64,000 nt of DNA, from NCBI GenBank assembly GCA_030426085.1, contig JAUHYW010000029.1, positions 1 through 64,000 on the forward strand, in the 5' to 3' direction. How positions within the stretch are numbered: the first letter of the stretch is position 1; the number at the start of each line of letters is the position of its first letter. The notes under the pieces were generated by a model. That model searched no databases, was not told the DNA's origin, and saw only the letters and a list, made by a program, of their open reading frames with translations. Origin of the DNA: a bacterium. Its GTDB lineage: Bacteria > Myxococcota_A > Bradymonadia > UBA7976 > UBA1532. Of the stretch, positions 23,497 to 33,119 are shown in pieces. The translations under genes were made by a program, and so were the position numbers.

Positions 23497-25959
23497 GTGA
23501 ACCCGAGCGTCGACCCGACCGATCCGATCGCTCTCCTCCCCCTCCGCGGCGGCGTGCTGCTGCCCGGCACGGTGACCACCATCCCGGTGGGTCGCCGCAA
23601 GTCCATCGCGCTGATCAAGGCCCTCTCCGAGCGCGGCCCCGAGCAGAAGGTGGTCGTCGGCGTGCAGCGCGACCCGCGGATCAACGACCCGACGGTGGCC
23701 GACATCCAACCGCTGGGCACGCTGGCCGAGATCATCACCGTCAACCAGGCGGCCAGCGCGGCCCTGATGCTGACCGTGCGCGGCCTCGAGCGGGTCGCCA
23801 TCGAGTCGATGACCGGCAGCCGCCCCTACTGGACGGTCGAGGCGTCCCCCGCGCCGACCTCGAGCAATGACAGCCACCGGGCCCGAGCCCTCGCCGGGGC
23901 GCTGGCCGACCAGATCCGGGAGATCGCCGAGGACGACAGCGGCGCGCTCGTGCGGCTGATCGACGAGACCGACCCCGCCGAGGATCCGGGCCTGTTCGCC
24001 GACCGCATCGCCAGCCTGCTCGACCTGACCCACGAGCGCCGGGTGCATGTCCTGCTGACCCTCGACGCGGTCGACCGGGTGGAGGCGGTGGCCCGGATGG
24101 CCGGCGAGACGCTGACCAAGGGCGAGGTCGAGGAGAAGATCCGCCGCTCGGTGCGCGACGCCTTCAAAGACCACCAGCGGGAGAGCATCCTGCGCCAGCA
24201 GCTCAAGGCCATCCAGAAGGAGCTGGGCGAGGGCGAGCGGTCGCAGAAGGACGATCTGGCCGCCCGGCTGGCCGACATCGAGCTGCCCGACGACGCCCGG
24301 GAGACCGTCGACCGCGAGCTGAAGCGGCTCGAGGCCCTCCAGCCGGGGCAGGCCGAGTACAACGTCGTGCGGACCTACCTCGAGACCATCGCCGATCTGC
24401 CGTGGAGCGCCCGGGCCGAGACCGACGACGACGTGCAGCGGGTCAGCGACGTGCTCGACGCCGACCACTACGGGCTCGACAAGGTCAAGCGGCGCATCCT
24501 GGAGCACATGGCGGTGCTCAAGCTGTCGGGCAACCCCCGGGGCACCATCCTGTGCCTCGCCGGCCCCCCGGGCACCGGCAAGACCTCGCTGGCCCGCAGC
24601 ATCGCCGAGGCCACCGGCCGGCCCTTCGTGCGCATCGCGCTCGGCGGGGTGCGGGACGAGGCCGAGATCCGCGGCCACCGGCGGACCTACGTCGGCGCGC
24701 TGCCCGGGCGCCTGATCGCGGGGCTGCGCAAGGCGGGGGCCAAGAACCCGGTGATGCTGCTCGACGAGCTGGACAAGGTGAGCCAGAGCGCCTACGGCGG
24801 CTCCCCCGAGGCGGCGCTGCTCGAGGTGCTCGATCCCGAGCAGAACGCGGTCTTCACCGACCACTACCTCGAGCTGCCGTTCGACCTGTCCGAGGTGCTG
24901 TTCATCTGCACCGCCAACGACATCGGCCGGCTGTCGTCGCCGCTGCGCGACCGGCTGGAGATCGTCGAGGTCGAGGGCTACACCCGCGACGAGAAGCTGC
25001 ACATCGCCCGCCGGCACCTGCTGCCCAAGCAGCTCCACAACCACGGGGTGGCCGGGCCCGACGCCGACGAGGCCGTCTCGCTCGAGAAGCGCGAAGGCCC
25101 CCGGCCCTCGCTGGAGCTGACCGACGACGCCATCCGGGGCATCATCGGCGACTACACCCGCGAGGCCGGCGTGCGCCAGCTCGAGCGGGAGCTGATCCGG
25201 CTGTGCCGCACCGCGGCGCTGGCGGTGGCCCGGGGCGAGGCCGAGCGGCTCGAGGTCGACGGCGGCGACCTCGTCGAGCACCTCGGCAAGCCGAAGTACC
25301 GCGACGAGGTCGCCGAGCGCACCGCGCTGCCCGGGGTGGCGACCGGCCTCGCCTGGACCCCGGTCGGCGGCGACATCCTCTTCATCGAGACGTCGCGCAT
25401 GCCGGGCAAGGGCCGCCTCGAGATCACCGGCCAGCTCGGCGACGTCATGAAGGAGTCGGCCCGGGCCGCGCTGAGCTACGTGCGCTCCCACGCCGACACG
25501 CTGGGGGTCGACACCGACGCCCTCGCCGAGCAGGACCTGCACCTGCACGTGCCGGCCGGCGCGGTGCCCAAAGACGGCCCCTCGGCGGGGGTGACGATCT
25601 TCACCGCGCTGACCTCGCTGTTGACCGGCCGCTGCGTGCGCAGCGACACCGCGATGAGCGGCGAGGTGACCCTGCGGGGCCGGGTGCTGCCGGTGGGCGG
25701 CATCAAGGCCAAGGTGCTCGCCGCCCACCGGGCGGGGATCTCCCGGGTCATCCTCTCGCGGCGTAATGACCGTGATATCGACGAGGTGCCCGAGGATGTG
25801 CGAGACCGGATCGAGTTCATCCTGGTGGACGACATGAGCGAAGTGCTCGACGCCGCCCTCCAGGACGAGCCGGTCGAAGCGCCCCTCGACGCGCTCGGCG
25901 GGCTGACGGTGGGCGACACGACCGAGGGCCCCCATCCGCTGAGCGCCGAGAGCCGCTGA
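23497..25959 (+). CDS. lon: ATP-dependent protease Lon
   Basis: An 820-residue LonA-type cytosolic protease that unfolds and degrades misfolded and regulatory proteins. N-terminal substrate-binding domain begins LLPLRGGVLLPGTV; AAA+ domain with Walker A GPPGTGKTSLARS (about residue 357) and Walker B LLDELDKV; C-terminal protease domain with Ser in KDGPSAGVTIFTALTSLL (about 693) and Lys in GGIKAKVLAAHRAG (about 736), which form the catalytic dyad. Length is complete. The GTG start has AGGAG six bases before it. Single gene with its own promoter region and a strong terminator. A second Lon copy is common in Myxococcota, so this may be one of two; that is not visible here. Confidence 0.95.
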   Translation: MNPSVDPTDPIALLPLRGGVLLPGTVTTIPVGRRKSIALIKALSERGPEQKVVVGVQRDPRINDPTVADIQPLGTLAEIITVNQAASAALMLTVRGLERVAIESMTGSRPYWTVEASPAPTSSNDSHRARALAGALADQIREIAEDDSGALVRLIDETDPAEDPGLFADRIASLLDLTHERRVHVLLTLDAVDRVEAVARMAGETLTKGEVEEKIRRSVRDAFKDHQRESILRQQLKAIQKELGEGERSQKDDLAARLADIELPDDARETVDRELKRLEALQPGQAEYNVVRTYLETIADLPWSARAETDDDVQRVSDVLDADHYGLDKVKRRILEHMAVLKLSGNPRGTILCLAGPPGTGKTSLARSIAEATGRPFVRIALGGVRDEAEIRGHRRTYVGALPGRLIAGLRKAGAKNPVMLLDELDKVSQSAYGGSPEAALLEVLDPEQNAVFTDHYLELPFDLSEVLFICTANDIGRLSSPLRDRLEIVEVEGYTRDEKLHIARRHLLPKQLHNHGVAGPDADEAVSLEKREGPRPSLELTDDAIRGIIGDYTREAGVRQLERELIRLCRTAALAVARGEAERLEVDGGDLVEHLGKPKYRDEVAERTALPGVATGLAWTPVGGDILFIETSRMPGKGRLEITGQLGDVMKESARAALSYVRSHADTLGVDTDALAEQDLHLHVPAGAVPKDGPSAGVTIFTALTSLLTGRCVRSDTAMSGEVTLRGRVLPVGGIKAKVLAAHRAGISRVILSRRNDRDIDEVPEDVRDRIEFILVDDMSEVLDAALQDEPVEAPLDALGGLTVGDTTEGPHPLSAESR

Positions 25960-25979
25960 CCGGCCCGTCCGATTCGATG

Positions 25980-26027
25980 CCCGCGCCCGGGGAACATCTC
26001 CCCCTCCCCCCACACCCCGGGCGCGGG
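25980..26027. terminator. Bidirectional terminator between lon and a convergent gene
   Basis: CCCGCGCCCGGGG (25,980-25,992) and its exact complement CCCCGGGCGCGGG (26,015-26,027) form a 13-pair stem with a 22-base loop, followed on the plus strand by a C/T-rich run (TCTCCTTCCCCCC). It sits between the lon stop and the end of the convergent gene, so it can serve both. Confidence 0.7.
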
Positions 26028-26063
26028 TGTCTCCTTCCCCCCTCGCCACCTCGGGCGCCGGCA

Positions 26064-26630
26064 TCAGAACAGGTGGACCTGCACCCCCAGCCGGCCCTGG
26101 GTCAGCGTCGACAGCTCGATGTCGCCGTCCAGCGAGCCGGTCCACCGGCTGGCGTAGCGGTCGTGGCCGAACCACATCACCTGCTGCACGTCCCCGAAGA
26201 TCGACCACCGCTGGCCCAGCCCCACCTCGACCCCCGCGCCGGCGTGCACGCCGAAGGCGATGTCGTCGGCCCGGGGCGCCTCGTCGTGGTGCGGCTCGAC
26301 GAACGAGAAGTCGGCGCAGAAGCCGAACATGGGCCGCAGGCGCAGCCGGTCGAGCGGGGAGAACGGCACGTACAGGTCGAAGCCGATGACCACGTCCCGC
26401 CGCACCGTGTGGGGGATCTCCACGTCGTAGGCCTCGGCGAACAGGTCGAGGCCGATCGTCTCGGCGTGCTCCAGCCGGGCCCGCCCGCCGACGCCGAGCG
26501 CGTCGTAGTCCCCGCCCCAGCCAGTGCCGTAGGCCGCCAGCCCCGTCGCCTTGTCGAACGGCGACGCCTGCGCCGCGCCGAGACCCAGCACCACCGCGCC
26601 GATCGCGCACACCCCGAACAACCGCACCAT
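26064..26630 (-). CDS. Outer-membrane-type beta protein
   Basis: A 188-residue exported protein: signal peptide VRLFGVCAIGAVVLGLGAAQ (cleaved near QAS), then alternating amphipathic strands with aromatic girdle residues (GGRARLEHAETIGLDLFAEAY, RLGVQVHLF) and a C-terminal Phe, the pattern of small outer-membrane beta-barrels. The family is not recognised. ATG 26,630 is set by a strong GGAGG; an upstream Met would bury the signal peptide. Convergent with lon, divergent from the multi-PAS kinase. Confidence 0.7.
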   Translation of the reverse strand: MVRLFGVCAIGAVVLGLGAAQASPFDKATGLAAYGTGWGGDYDALGVGGRARLEHAETIGLDLFAEAYDVEIPHTVRRDVVIGFDLYVPFSPLDRLRLRPMFGFCADFSFVEPHHDEAPRADDIAFGVHAGAGVEVGLGQRWSIFGDVQQVMWFGHDRYASRWTGSLDGDIELSTLTQGRLGVQVHLF

Positions 26631-26825
26631 GAGACCTCCATCGCGCGGGGGATCGATCCGCGCTGTCGGCCCTGAAAAACCGGCGACCGGAGAACCTGTC
26701 ACCGGGTCAAGCCACCCCGGGGGACCGGAGTATCCATGGAGGACGTGCTACAACTCGCTTGCAATTGTCCGCCCGAAGCACAGATACAATCTGATTACAA
26801 ATCGACTCACTCTCCAGAGGCGCCT
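26631..26825. promoter_or_regulatory. Divergent promoter region before the multi-PAS kinase
   Basis: An intergenic region with an AT-rich patch (about 26,747-26,812) that is unusual for this genome. It holds TTGCAA (26,759-26,764) and TACAAT (26,785-26,790), spaced 20 bases, longer than optimal. The patch would be read as protein if the kinase began at ATG 26,736, but its codons are AT-rich at the third position unlike any gene here, so it is more likely a control region. Confidence 0.45.
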
Positions 26826-29096
26826 GTGCACCCGCTCCTGCTCAATGGCCTCGCCCACGCCGATACCAGCCTGCTGGCGCTCGAGCCCACCGGCCACATC
26901 ATCGCCATCGACGCGGTCGGCGCCGCGTGGCTCGGCGCCGAGCCGGAGGACGTCATCGGCAAGGGGACGTGGGTCTTCGGGGGCATGATCAGCGAGCGGG
27001 AGTGGCCGGCGACCTGGAGCCGGCTCTGCGAGCAAAGGCACCTGCTCGCCGAGGGCGCCATCGTCGCCGCCGACGGGCGGCTGTATCAGCTCGTGCTGCG
27101 GCTCTCCCATGTGCCCGCCGGCCCGCTGCGGGGGCCCTACGTCGGGGTGGTGGCCATCCGCAAGGGCACGGCCGACGGCAGCGACGACGCCACCATCACC
27201 CGCCTCAACCACGCCGCGGCGTTCATCGACGACCCCCTCTCCGACTGGAACCCGCTCACCGACGAGCTCACCCTCAACCCCGCCGCGTGCGACGCCCTCG
27301 GGCTGCCCCCCGGCAGCACCCTGGCCGGCGAGCAGGCGTATCGCTACGTGCCGACCGAGGCCGCACCACAGGTGAAGGCCCGGATCGAGCGGCTGATCTC
27401 CGGCCCCGACGATCGGCTCGCCTTCGTGCAGCAGGTCGAGCTGCCCGGCCAACCCCCTCGGCAGATGCTGACCCGGCTGCGGGTCGCCGCCCGCGGGGCC
27501 GACGGGCGCGCCCGACGCATCGTGTCCCACGGCGTCGACATCACCGAGCACACCACCGCGCTCGCGCTCGCCCGCGAGCAACAGGAGCTCTTCGCCGCGG
27601 TGGCCCAGACGAGCACCGCGGCGATCACCGTGCTCGACACCGACGGCCGGATCATCTTCGCCAACCCCCCGGCCGAGGAGGTCCTGGGGCTGTCGCGCTC
27701 GACGCTGCTCGAGCGGGCCTACGACGACCCCGCCTGGCGCTCGACCGCGCCCGACGGCGGCCCCTGGCCCGACGAGAATCAGCCCTTCATACAGGTGCTG
27801 ACGACGGGCCGCCCGGTGCACGGCGTGCGCCACGCGATCGAGTGGCCCGACGGCACCCGGCGACAGCTCTCGATCAACGGCGAGCCGGTCTTCGACGCCG
27901 AGGGCCGCATCCACCGGCTGGTCTTCGCCGTCGAGGACGTCACCGAGCAGCTCGCCGCCGCCGAAGCCCTCGCCCGCAGCGAGCGGCGGCTGCGAGAGGT
28001 GCTCGATCGGCTGTCGGTCGGGGTCCACGTCGTCGACGCGCAGGGCCGGGTGCAGTTCTGGAACCGCACCTCACAGGAGATGCTCGAGTTCGGTCCCGAG
28101 GACGCCGGCCGGCGACGGCTGAGCGAAGAAACGTGGGACACCGTCGACGCGGAGGGCCGCCCGCTGCCCATCGAGCGCTACCCGCTCGTCCGCGCGCTGA
28201 GGGAGGGGCGGGCGTTTCACAACGAGATGATCGGCGTGCTCAGCGCCGACGAGGAGACCCGCTGGTTCCTGGTCAGCGCCGTGCCTCGGATCGAGGGGGG
28301 CGCCGTGCAGGACGTGGTGCTCGAGCTCAGCGAGATCACCGAGCAGCGGCGGCTCGAGATGCGGCTGCGCGAGGCCCGCCAGCTCGAGGCCATCGGCCGG
28401 ATCGCGGGCGGCGTGGCCCACGACTTCAACAACCTGCTGACGACCATCGTGGCCAACATCGAGATCGTCGCCGAGACGCTGCCCGCCGACGACCCGCGCC
28501 ACGCCGATCTGGCCGAGGTCCAGGCGGCCATCCACCGGGGCACCGGGCTGACCCGGGCCCTGCTCGGCTACGCCCGGCGCCAGTTCCGCCACCGCCGCCG
28601 GGTGCGGGTCGGGCGGCTGCTCGCCACCGCCTGGCGCCGGTTGCAGCCCGGGCTGGACGGGCTCGATCCGGTCATCGACATCGATCCCGCCCTGCCGCCG
28701 CTGCACCTCGATCCCGACCAGTTCGAGCAGGTCCTCGACGCGCTCGTCGCCAACGCCCGCCAGGCGATGCAGGGCCGGGGCCGACTGCACATCGACGTGG
28801 CCCGCTACCCGCTCACCGCCGACGAGCCCGACTGGCCCGAACTGAAGGCGGGGCCGTACGTGCGGCTGGCCGTCACCGACAGCGGCCCAGGGGTCGACCC
28901 CCGCGTCGTCCCCCGCCTGTTCGAGCCGTTCATCTCCGCGGCGCAGCTCGACGGCCGCGCCGGCCGGGGGCTGGGGCTGGCCAACTGCCACGGCATCCTG
29001 CGGCAGAACGGCGGCGGCATCCGGCTGGCGGCCAACGGGCCGGACGGCGCGCGCTTCGAGGTGCTGTGGCCCGTGGCCGACGGCCCCGCCCCCTGA
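26826..29096 (+). CDS. Soluble multi-PAS hybrid-type sensor histidine kinase (no receiver)
   Basis: A 756-residue cytosolic sensor kinase with four PAS-like domains in series (about residues 10-120, 125-245, 250-385 and 390-510; VAQTSTAAITVLDTDGRI and VLDRLSVGVHVVDAQGRV begin two of them). HisKA has the H-box GGVAHDFNNLLTTIVANIEIV (His about 535), and HATPase has ALVANARQAMQGRG and GRGLGLANCHGIL. The HDFNNLL box belongs to the NtrB/hybrid-kinase group. There is no membrane segment and no regulator next to it, so it is an orphan. GTG 26,826 is preferred over ATG 26,736 because the added 30 codons have atypical third-base composition. Confidence 0.82.
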   Translation: MHPLLLNGLAHADTSLLALEPTGHIIAIDAVGAAWLGAEPEDVIGKGTWVFGGMISEREWPATWSRLCEQRHLLAEGAIVAADGRLYQLVLRLSHVPAGPLRGPYVGVVAIRKGTADGSDDATITRLNHAAAFIDDPLSDWNPLTDELTLNPAACDALGLPPGSTLAGEQAYRYVPTEAAPQVKARIERLISGPDDRLAFVQQVELPGQPPRQMLTRLRVAARGADGRARRIVSHGVDITEHTTALALAREQQELFAAVAQTSTAAITVLDTDGRIIFANPPAEEVLGLSRSTLLERAYDDPAWRSTAPDGGPWPDENQPFIQVLTTGRPVHGVRHAIEWPDGTRRQLSINGEPVFDAEGRIHRLVFAVEDVTEQLAAAEALARSERRLREVLDRLSVGVHVVDAQGRVQFWNRTSQEMLEFGPEDAGRRRLSEETWDTVDAEGRPLPIERYPLVRALREGRAFHNEMIGVLSADEETRWFLVSAVPRIEGGAVQDVVLELSEITEQRRLEMRLREARQLEAIGRIAGGVAHDFNNLLTTIVANIEIVAETLPADDPRHADLAEVQAAIHRGTGLTRALLGYARRQFRHRRRVRVGRLLATAWRRLQPGLDGLDPVIDIDPALPPLHLDPDQFEQVLDALVANARQAMQGRGRLHIDVARYPLTADEPDWPELKAGPYVRLAVTDSGPGVDPRVVPRLFEPFISAAQLDGRAGRGLGLANCHGILRQNGGGIRLAANGPDGARFEVLWPVADGPAP

Positions 29097-29199
29097 CACG
29101 CCCGGCGCCTTCGCTGGCCCGGATGTTGCTCGCGGGCGGCGCTGATCGTGAACGACCGCCGCTCGCCCGGCGGCCGCCCCCACCGACCCGGAGTGCCCA

Positions 29200-32070
29200 T
29201 TGAGCCGCTTGCCCGCGCCGTCTCGTCTCTTCACCGCCGCCCTCTGCGCGGTGGCCGCCGCCCTCCTGACACCGCTCGCGTCCACCGCCTCGCCCTATGA
29301 CTGGCGATCGTATCCTAACGGCGACCGGGTGGTGGCGGCCGATCTGGCCGACGACTGGCTGCTGCTCGACGCCGCCGCCCGAACCCTCGATCCCGACGCC
29401 ATCGCCAACCTGCTGGGCAAGATCGAGCCGGCCGCGACCCTGGCCCGCATCCAACCGCTGGTGCCCGGCCGGGTCGCGATCGAGGTGGCCGGAGTCGACG
29501 CCGACATCCTGCGCGAGCTGGGGGCCGATCTGGTGCGCTACGGCGTCGCCGCCCGCTTCTGGCCCGCCTTCGCCCGGGAGTCGGGGCGGGGCTTCTTCGA
29601 CGATCGGCTCGCGGTGCGGGTCGAGTCCGTCGCGGCGCTCAAGGTGATGTCGGCCCTCGGGGTGCGGCCGGTCGCGCCGAGCAGCATCGACGGCGTCTGG
29701 TGGGCCGAGGCCGAAGACGGGGACGCCATCGGCGCCGCCTGGGCCCTGCGGGGCCGGCCGGGCATCGCGTGGGCCGAGCCCGATCTCATCCGCGACGCGC
29801 AGCCCCACGCGCTCACCGACGATCCCCGAGTGGCCGAACAGTGGCACCTCACCTCGCCCGACGGCGCCGGCAGCATCGACGCCGAGGGCGCGTGGGAGGT
29901 GACCAAGGGCAGCCCGGAGATCGTGGTGGGCGTCTTCGACAACGGCTTCGACGTCGACCACCCCGATCTGGTCGACAACCTCGTCGGCGGGTTCGACGCG
30001 CTGACCCCCGACGACGACCCCTCCGCCGAGTGCTCGGCGGGCCAGGACGGCCTGGGCCCCGCCGCCTCGTGCCCCGAGGACCGCCCCTACCGCCAGAGCC
30101 ACGGCACCGCCGTCGCCGGGGTCGCCGCCGGCCGGGGCGACAACCAGCTCCTCGGCGCCGGGGTCTGCCCCCTGTGCTCGCTGTACGTGGTGCGCATGCT
30201 CGGCGAGGGCGGCTTCCGCAGCCTGAGCAACGCCGAGACGTTCCGCCGGGCGGCCGACGAGGGGGTCGACGTCATCAACAACTCGTGGGGCCCCTCGATC
30301 ACCCGCTTCTTCCCGCTGGGTCAGGCCGAGCGGGAGACCTTCCTCGACATCACCACCCGCGGCCGGGACGGCAAGGGCATCGTGCTGCTGTTCGCCGCGG
30401 GCAACGACTTCTTCACCCCGGCCACCGCCAACCCCTACGCCACCGACCCCGGGGTCATCACCGTCGCCGCCTCGACCCGGGTCGACGACTTCGCCTGCTA
30501 CAGCAACTACGGGGACGTCATCGCCATCGCCGCGCCGTCCCAGGGCTGCTTCGAGGACGAGCCGGGCATCGCCACCACCGACTACGTCGGCCCCGAGGGC
30601 TACAACCCCGGGGACTTCACCCGCGACTTCGGCGGCACGAGCGCCGCCTCGCCGGTGGCCGCCGGGCTGGCCGGGCTCATCCTGTCGGCCAACCCCGAGC
30701 TGACCGCCCAGCAGGTGCGGCTGGTGATGCAGATCTCGGCCGAGCGCATCCGGGCCGACAAGCACGACTGGTCCCAGGTCATCGGAGACGCGGTCGATCT
30801 GGCCGAGGAGTTCGACTACGACGAGAACGGCTTCAGCCGCGGCTTCGGCTACGGGCGCATCAACGCCGCCCGGGCGGTCGTCGCCGCGCAGGATCCGCCC
30901 CCGGTGGGTGGCGCCTGCGGCGAGGGCTGCCCCCGCTGCGTCGACGACCGGTGCGTGACCGACTGCGAGGCGGACACCGACTGCCCCGGCGCCAGCCGCT
31001 GCTTCGAGCAGGCCGACGGCGCGCTCGGCTGCGCGCTGCCCCGCCCGGCGCCCACCGACGCCGGCCAGCCGTGCGTCGCCGAGTGCGAGGTGTGCGTGGG
31101 CGCGGTGGACGCCGACTTCGACGAGGTCCGCATCTGCTCGAACCACTGCGAGAGCGACGAGGACTGCGGCTTCGGCTTCGACTGCCGCACCGTCGATCCG
31201 ATGGCCCCCCAGGTCTGCGTACCGGGCAACCAGGAGTGCGGCGAGCCCTACCGCGACGTGCGCTGCCAGAGCCAGGTGGCGGTGCAGGGCGACGGCAACA
31301 CCTTCTGCTCGTGCGAGTGCTTCGGCGACGAGGCGGGGTCGTGCCCCGACGGCTTCATCTGCAGCTACGTCTCGTGCCGCCGCAGCCGGGGCGGCCTGAT
31401 CTGCGATCCGGTGGAGAACCAGTTCCAGGCCAACTATCTGCCCCACTGCGTGCCCGACCCCGACGCGGTGCGCGACGTGCCCTGCGAGGCGCACGCCGAC
31501 TGCAACAGCGGGCAGTTCTGCATCGACGGGCTGTGCGCCCCCGACCGGGAGCCGGGCGGCTGCGACACCTGCGTGGGCTGCAGCAGCGACGACGAGTGCA
31601 GCGAAGGGTCGGTCTGCGCCGAGACCACCCGGGGAGGCAAGTGCTTGCGGCCGTGCGAGTTCGGCGGCGACGAGGGGCAGTGCCCGGCGGACACCGTCTG
31701 CGCCAACCTGCCCGGCCCGGCCGGCGACCACTGCGTCAACCCCGACTTCGCCAGCAAGGGCTACTGCCCCCGAGCCTACCGCTGCGCCGAGGAGGGCCGC
31801 TGCTTCGAGGACGCCGACTGCGAGGACGGGGTGAGCTGCGGCGACGACCGCTGGTGCGCGGTGCCCGAGCCGCCGGCCCCCGACATGGCGCCCGAGCCGG
31901 AGCCGGTCGACGCCGAGGTGCCCGAGGCCGACATGGGGCTGGTGGTCTCCGAGGTCGAGCGTCCCGGCCGGGACGAGGGCTGCGCGGTCGCGACCCCCGC
32001 CGGCGGCTCGAGCTGGCCGCTGCTGTTGCTCTTCGCCTGCGCCCTGCCCGGCCTGCGCCGCCGCCGCTGA
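29200..32070 (+). CDS. Exported subtilisin-like protease with Cys-rich region and MYXO-CTERM sorting tail
   Basis: A 956-residue secreted serine protease. Signal peptide (1-30), propeptide (about 31-200), and a peptidase S8 domain with the catalytic triad visible: Asp in VFDNGFDVDHPDL (about 244), His in SHGTAVAGVAAG (about 301), and Ser in FGGTSAASPVAAGLAGLI (about 480). About 330 residues of Cys-rich repeats follow (VDDRCVTDCEADTDCPGASR). It ends with an acidic stretch and a MYXO-CTERM tripartite tail (Cys-containing motif near DEGCAV, hydrophobic helix, RRRR). The TTG start has GGAG seven bases before it. MYXO-CTERM proteins are processed and anchored or shed at the surface. Confidence 0.88.
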   Translation: MSRLPAPSRLFTAALCAVAAALLTPLASTASPYDWRSYPNGDRVVAADLADDWLLLDAAARTLDPDAIANLLGKIEPAATLARIQPLVPGRVAIEVAGVDADILRELGADLVRYGVAARFWPAFARESGRGFFDDRLAVRVESVAALKVMSALGVRPVAPSSIDGVWWAEAEDGDAIGAAWALRGRPGIAWAEPDLIRDAQPHALTDDPRVAEQWHLTSPDGAGSIDAEGAWEVTKGSPEIVVGVFDNGFDVDHPDLVDNLVGGFDALTPDDDPSAECSAGQDGLGPAASCPEDRPYRQSHGTAVAGVAAGRGDNQLLGAGVCPLCSLYVVRMLGEGGFRSLSNAETFRRAADEGVDVINNSWGPSITRFFPLGQAERETFLDITTRGRDGKGIVLLFAAGNDFFTPATANPYATDPGVITVAASTRVDDFACYSNYGDVIAIAAPSQGCFEDEPGIATTDYVGPEGYNPGDFTRDFGGTSAASPVAAGLAGLILSANPELTAQQVRLVMQISAERIRADKHDWSQVIGDAVDLAEEFDYDENGFSRGFGYGRINAARAVVAAQDPPPVGGACGEGCPRCVDDRCVTDCEADTDCPGASRCFEQADGALGCALPRPAPTDAGQPCVAECEVCVGAVDADFDEVRICSNHCESDEDCGFGFDCRTVDPMAPQVCVPGNQECGEPYRDVRCQSQVAVQGDGNTFCSCECFGDEAGSCPDGFICSYVSCRRSRGGLICDPVENQFQANYLPHCVPDPDAVRDVPCEAHADCNSGQFCIDGLCAPDREPGGCDTCVGCSSDDECSEGSVCAETTRGGKCLRPCEFGGDEGQCPADTVCANLPGPAGDHCVNPDFASKGYCPRAYRCAEEGRCFEDADCEDGVSCGDDRWCAVPEPPAPDMAPEPEPVDAEVPEADMGLVVSEVERPGRDEGCAVATPAGGSSWPLLLLFACALPGLRRRR

Positions 32071-32538
32071 TCCCGCCCCGCCCGTCGGCCCTCACCGACG
32101 GGCGGCCCTCCGCCGCGCCCCCTCCCACCGGACCGTCCGTCCGTCAGCAGTCTCCCGAATGCGGTCTCTGGTCCGTTTGACGCGGTCCGCACGCCACATT
32201 CCTCCCAGATAACCTCACATACATCGATGTCAGCATCCGTTCGGACCACAGACCGGGCTCTGGTCTGTGAGATGGGCCGTGGACTGTCATTTCGTGACAA
32301 GGCGGTGTCAGCGCCGACGGTGCCATGCGGGTCCGGGCGCGGGTGACCCTCTGGAGAGGGCTGGCACGGCCGCTGCAAATACATCTCCCCGTCACCGCGG
32401 AGCAGGTGGGTCGCCGGGATGCCATGGGATGGCGCCCGGACGGCCGATGGCATGTCCCTCATGCCACCCGCGCCGCCGGAGTCGTCATCACTCGTATGCC
32501 AACACGGATCGCACCGATCCGGACGGGAGACTTGTATC
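32071..32538. other. 468-bp intergenic region with an inverted repeat
   Basis: Separates the subtilase from the small exported protein gene. It contains a perfect 8-bp inverted repeat, CACAGACC (32,247-32,254) and GGTCTGTG (32,262-32,269), with a seven-base loop, which may be the subtilase terminator or an operator. TTGACG at 32,177-32,182 is a possible -35 without a matching -10. No coding sequence with acceptable composition was found. Confidence 0.45.
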
Positions 32539-33087
32539 ATGAACACTCGCATCACTTCGCTGCTCGCCGGCCTGTGCCTGATGCTGCTCGCCGCCCCCGC
32601 CGTCGCCCAGATCAACGGTGGCTTCGAGGCCCGCGAGTTCCATGTCGTCGTCGACCCCGACGGGGCGGCCATCCACGCGGCGACGGTCTGGTTCGACGAC
32701 ACCCTGATGGAGTCGATCTGGGTCGCCGAGAACAAGATCGACGCCGCCGACATGGCCTATGGCATCAAGCTCGAGGATCAGGGCACGTCGACCGTGCCTT
32801 CATACCTCAGCGCCTCGTACTCCAGCACCACCCTGACCAGCACGACGACCTACACCGACGTTCACGCCTACGAGCGGCCGTCGGACGACGAGATCGACAT
32901 CGTGATGGTGCTCGACCTCGAAGGGAGCTGCACCGTCGACTGCTACATCGACGCGCTCGACTTCCTGACGGTGGACGACCTCAAGACCGACCTCGGCAAC
33001 CCCACCCTGTCGACCTACGAGTTCGACTACTACAGCAGCTTCAATGGGCTCGCGGGCGACACGGTCGAGGATCACGCGGCCCAGTGA
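32539..33087 (+). CDS. Small exported protein of unknown function
   Basis: A 182-residue secreted protein: signal peptide NTRITSLLAGLCLMLLAAPA cleaved at AVAQ. The mature chain is rich in Ser/Thr/Tyr/Asp, with two Cys (CTVDCY) that could pair, and looks beta-stranded. No family recognised. GGGAG lies about nine bases before the ATG. Codon composition is a little less GC-rich than its neighbours. It converges with the kinase-FGE gene, 32 bases apart. Confidence 0.65.
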   Translation: MNTRITSLLAGLCLMLLAAPAVAQINGGFEAREFHVVVDPDGAAIHAATVWFDDTLMESIWVAENKIDAADMAYGIKLEDQGTSTVPSYLSASYSSTTLTSTTTYTDVHAYERPSDDEIDIVMVLDLEGSCTVDCYIDALDFLTVDDLKTDLGNPTLSTYEFDYYSSFNGLAGDTVEDHAAQ

Positions 33088-33119
33088 CCGGGCCCCGGGT
33101 ACGGCCTGCCGAAGCCGTA

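Noticed and set aside
23155-26610. A 1,151-codon frame antisense to lon
   Set aside because: It is the exact complement of lon coding sequence and shows no family motif, start signal or separate codon bias.
26736-26825. ATG 26,736 as the start of the multi-PAS kinase
   Set aside because: The 30 added codons have AT-rich third bases unlike all neighbours and overlap a likely promoter patch.
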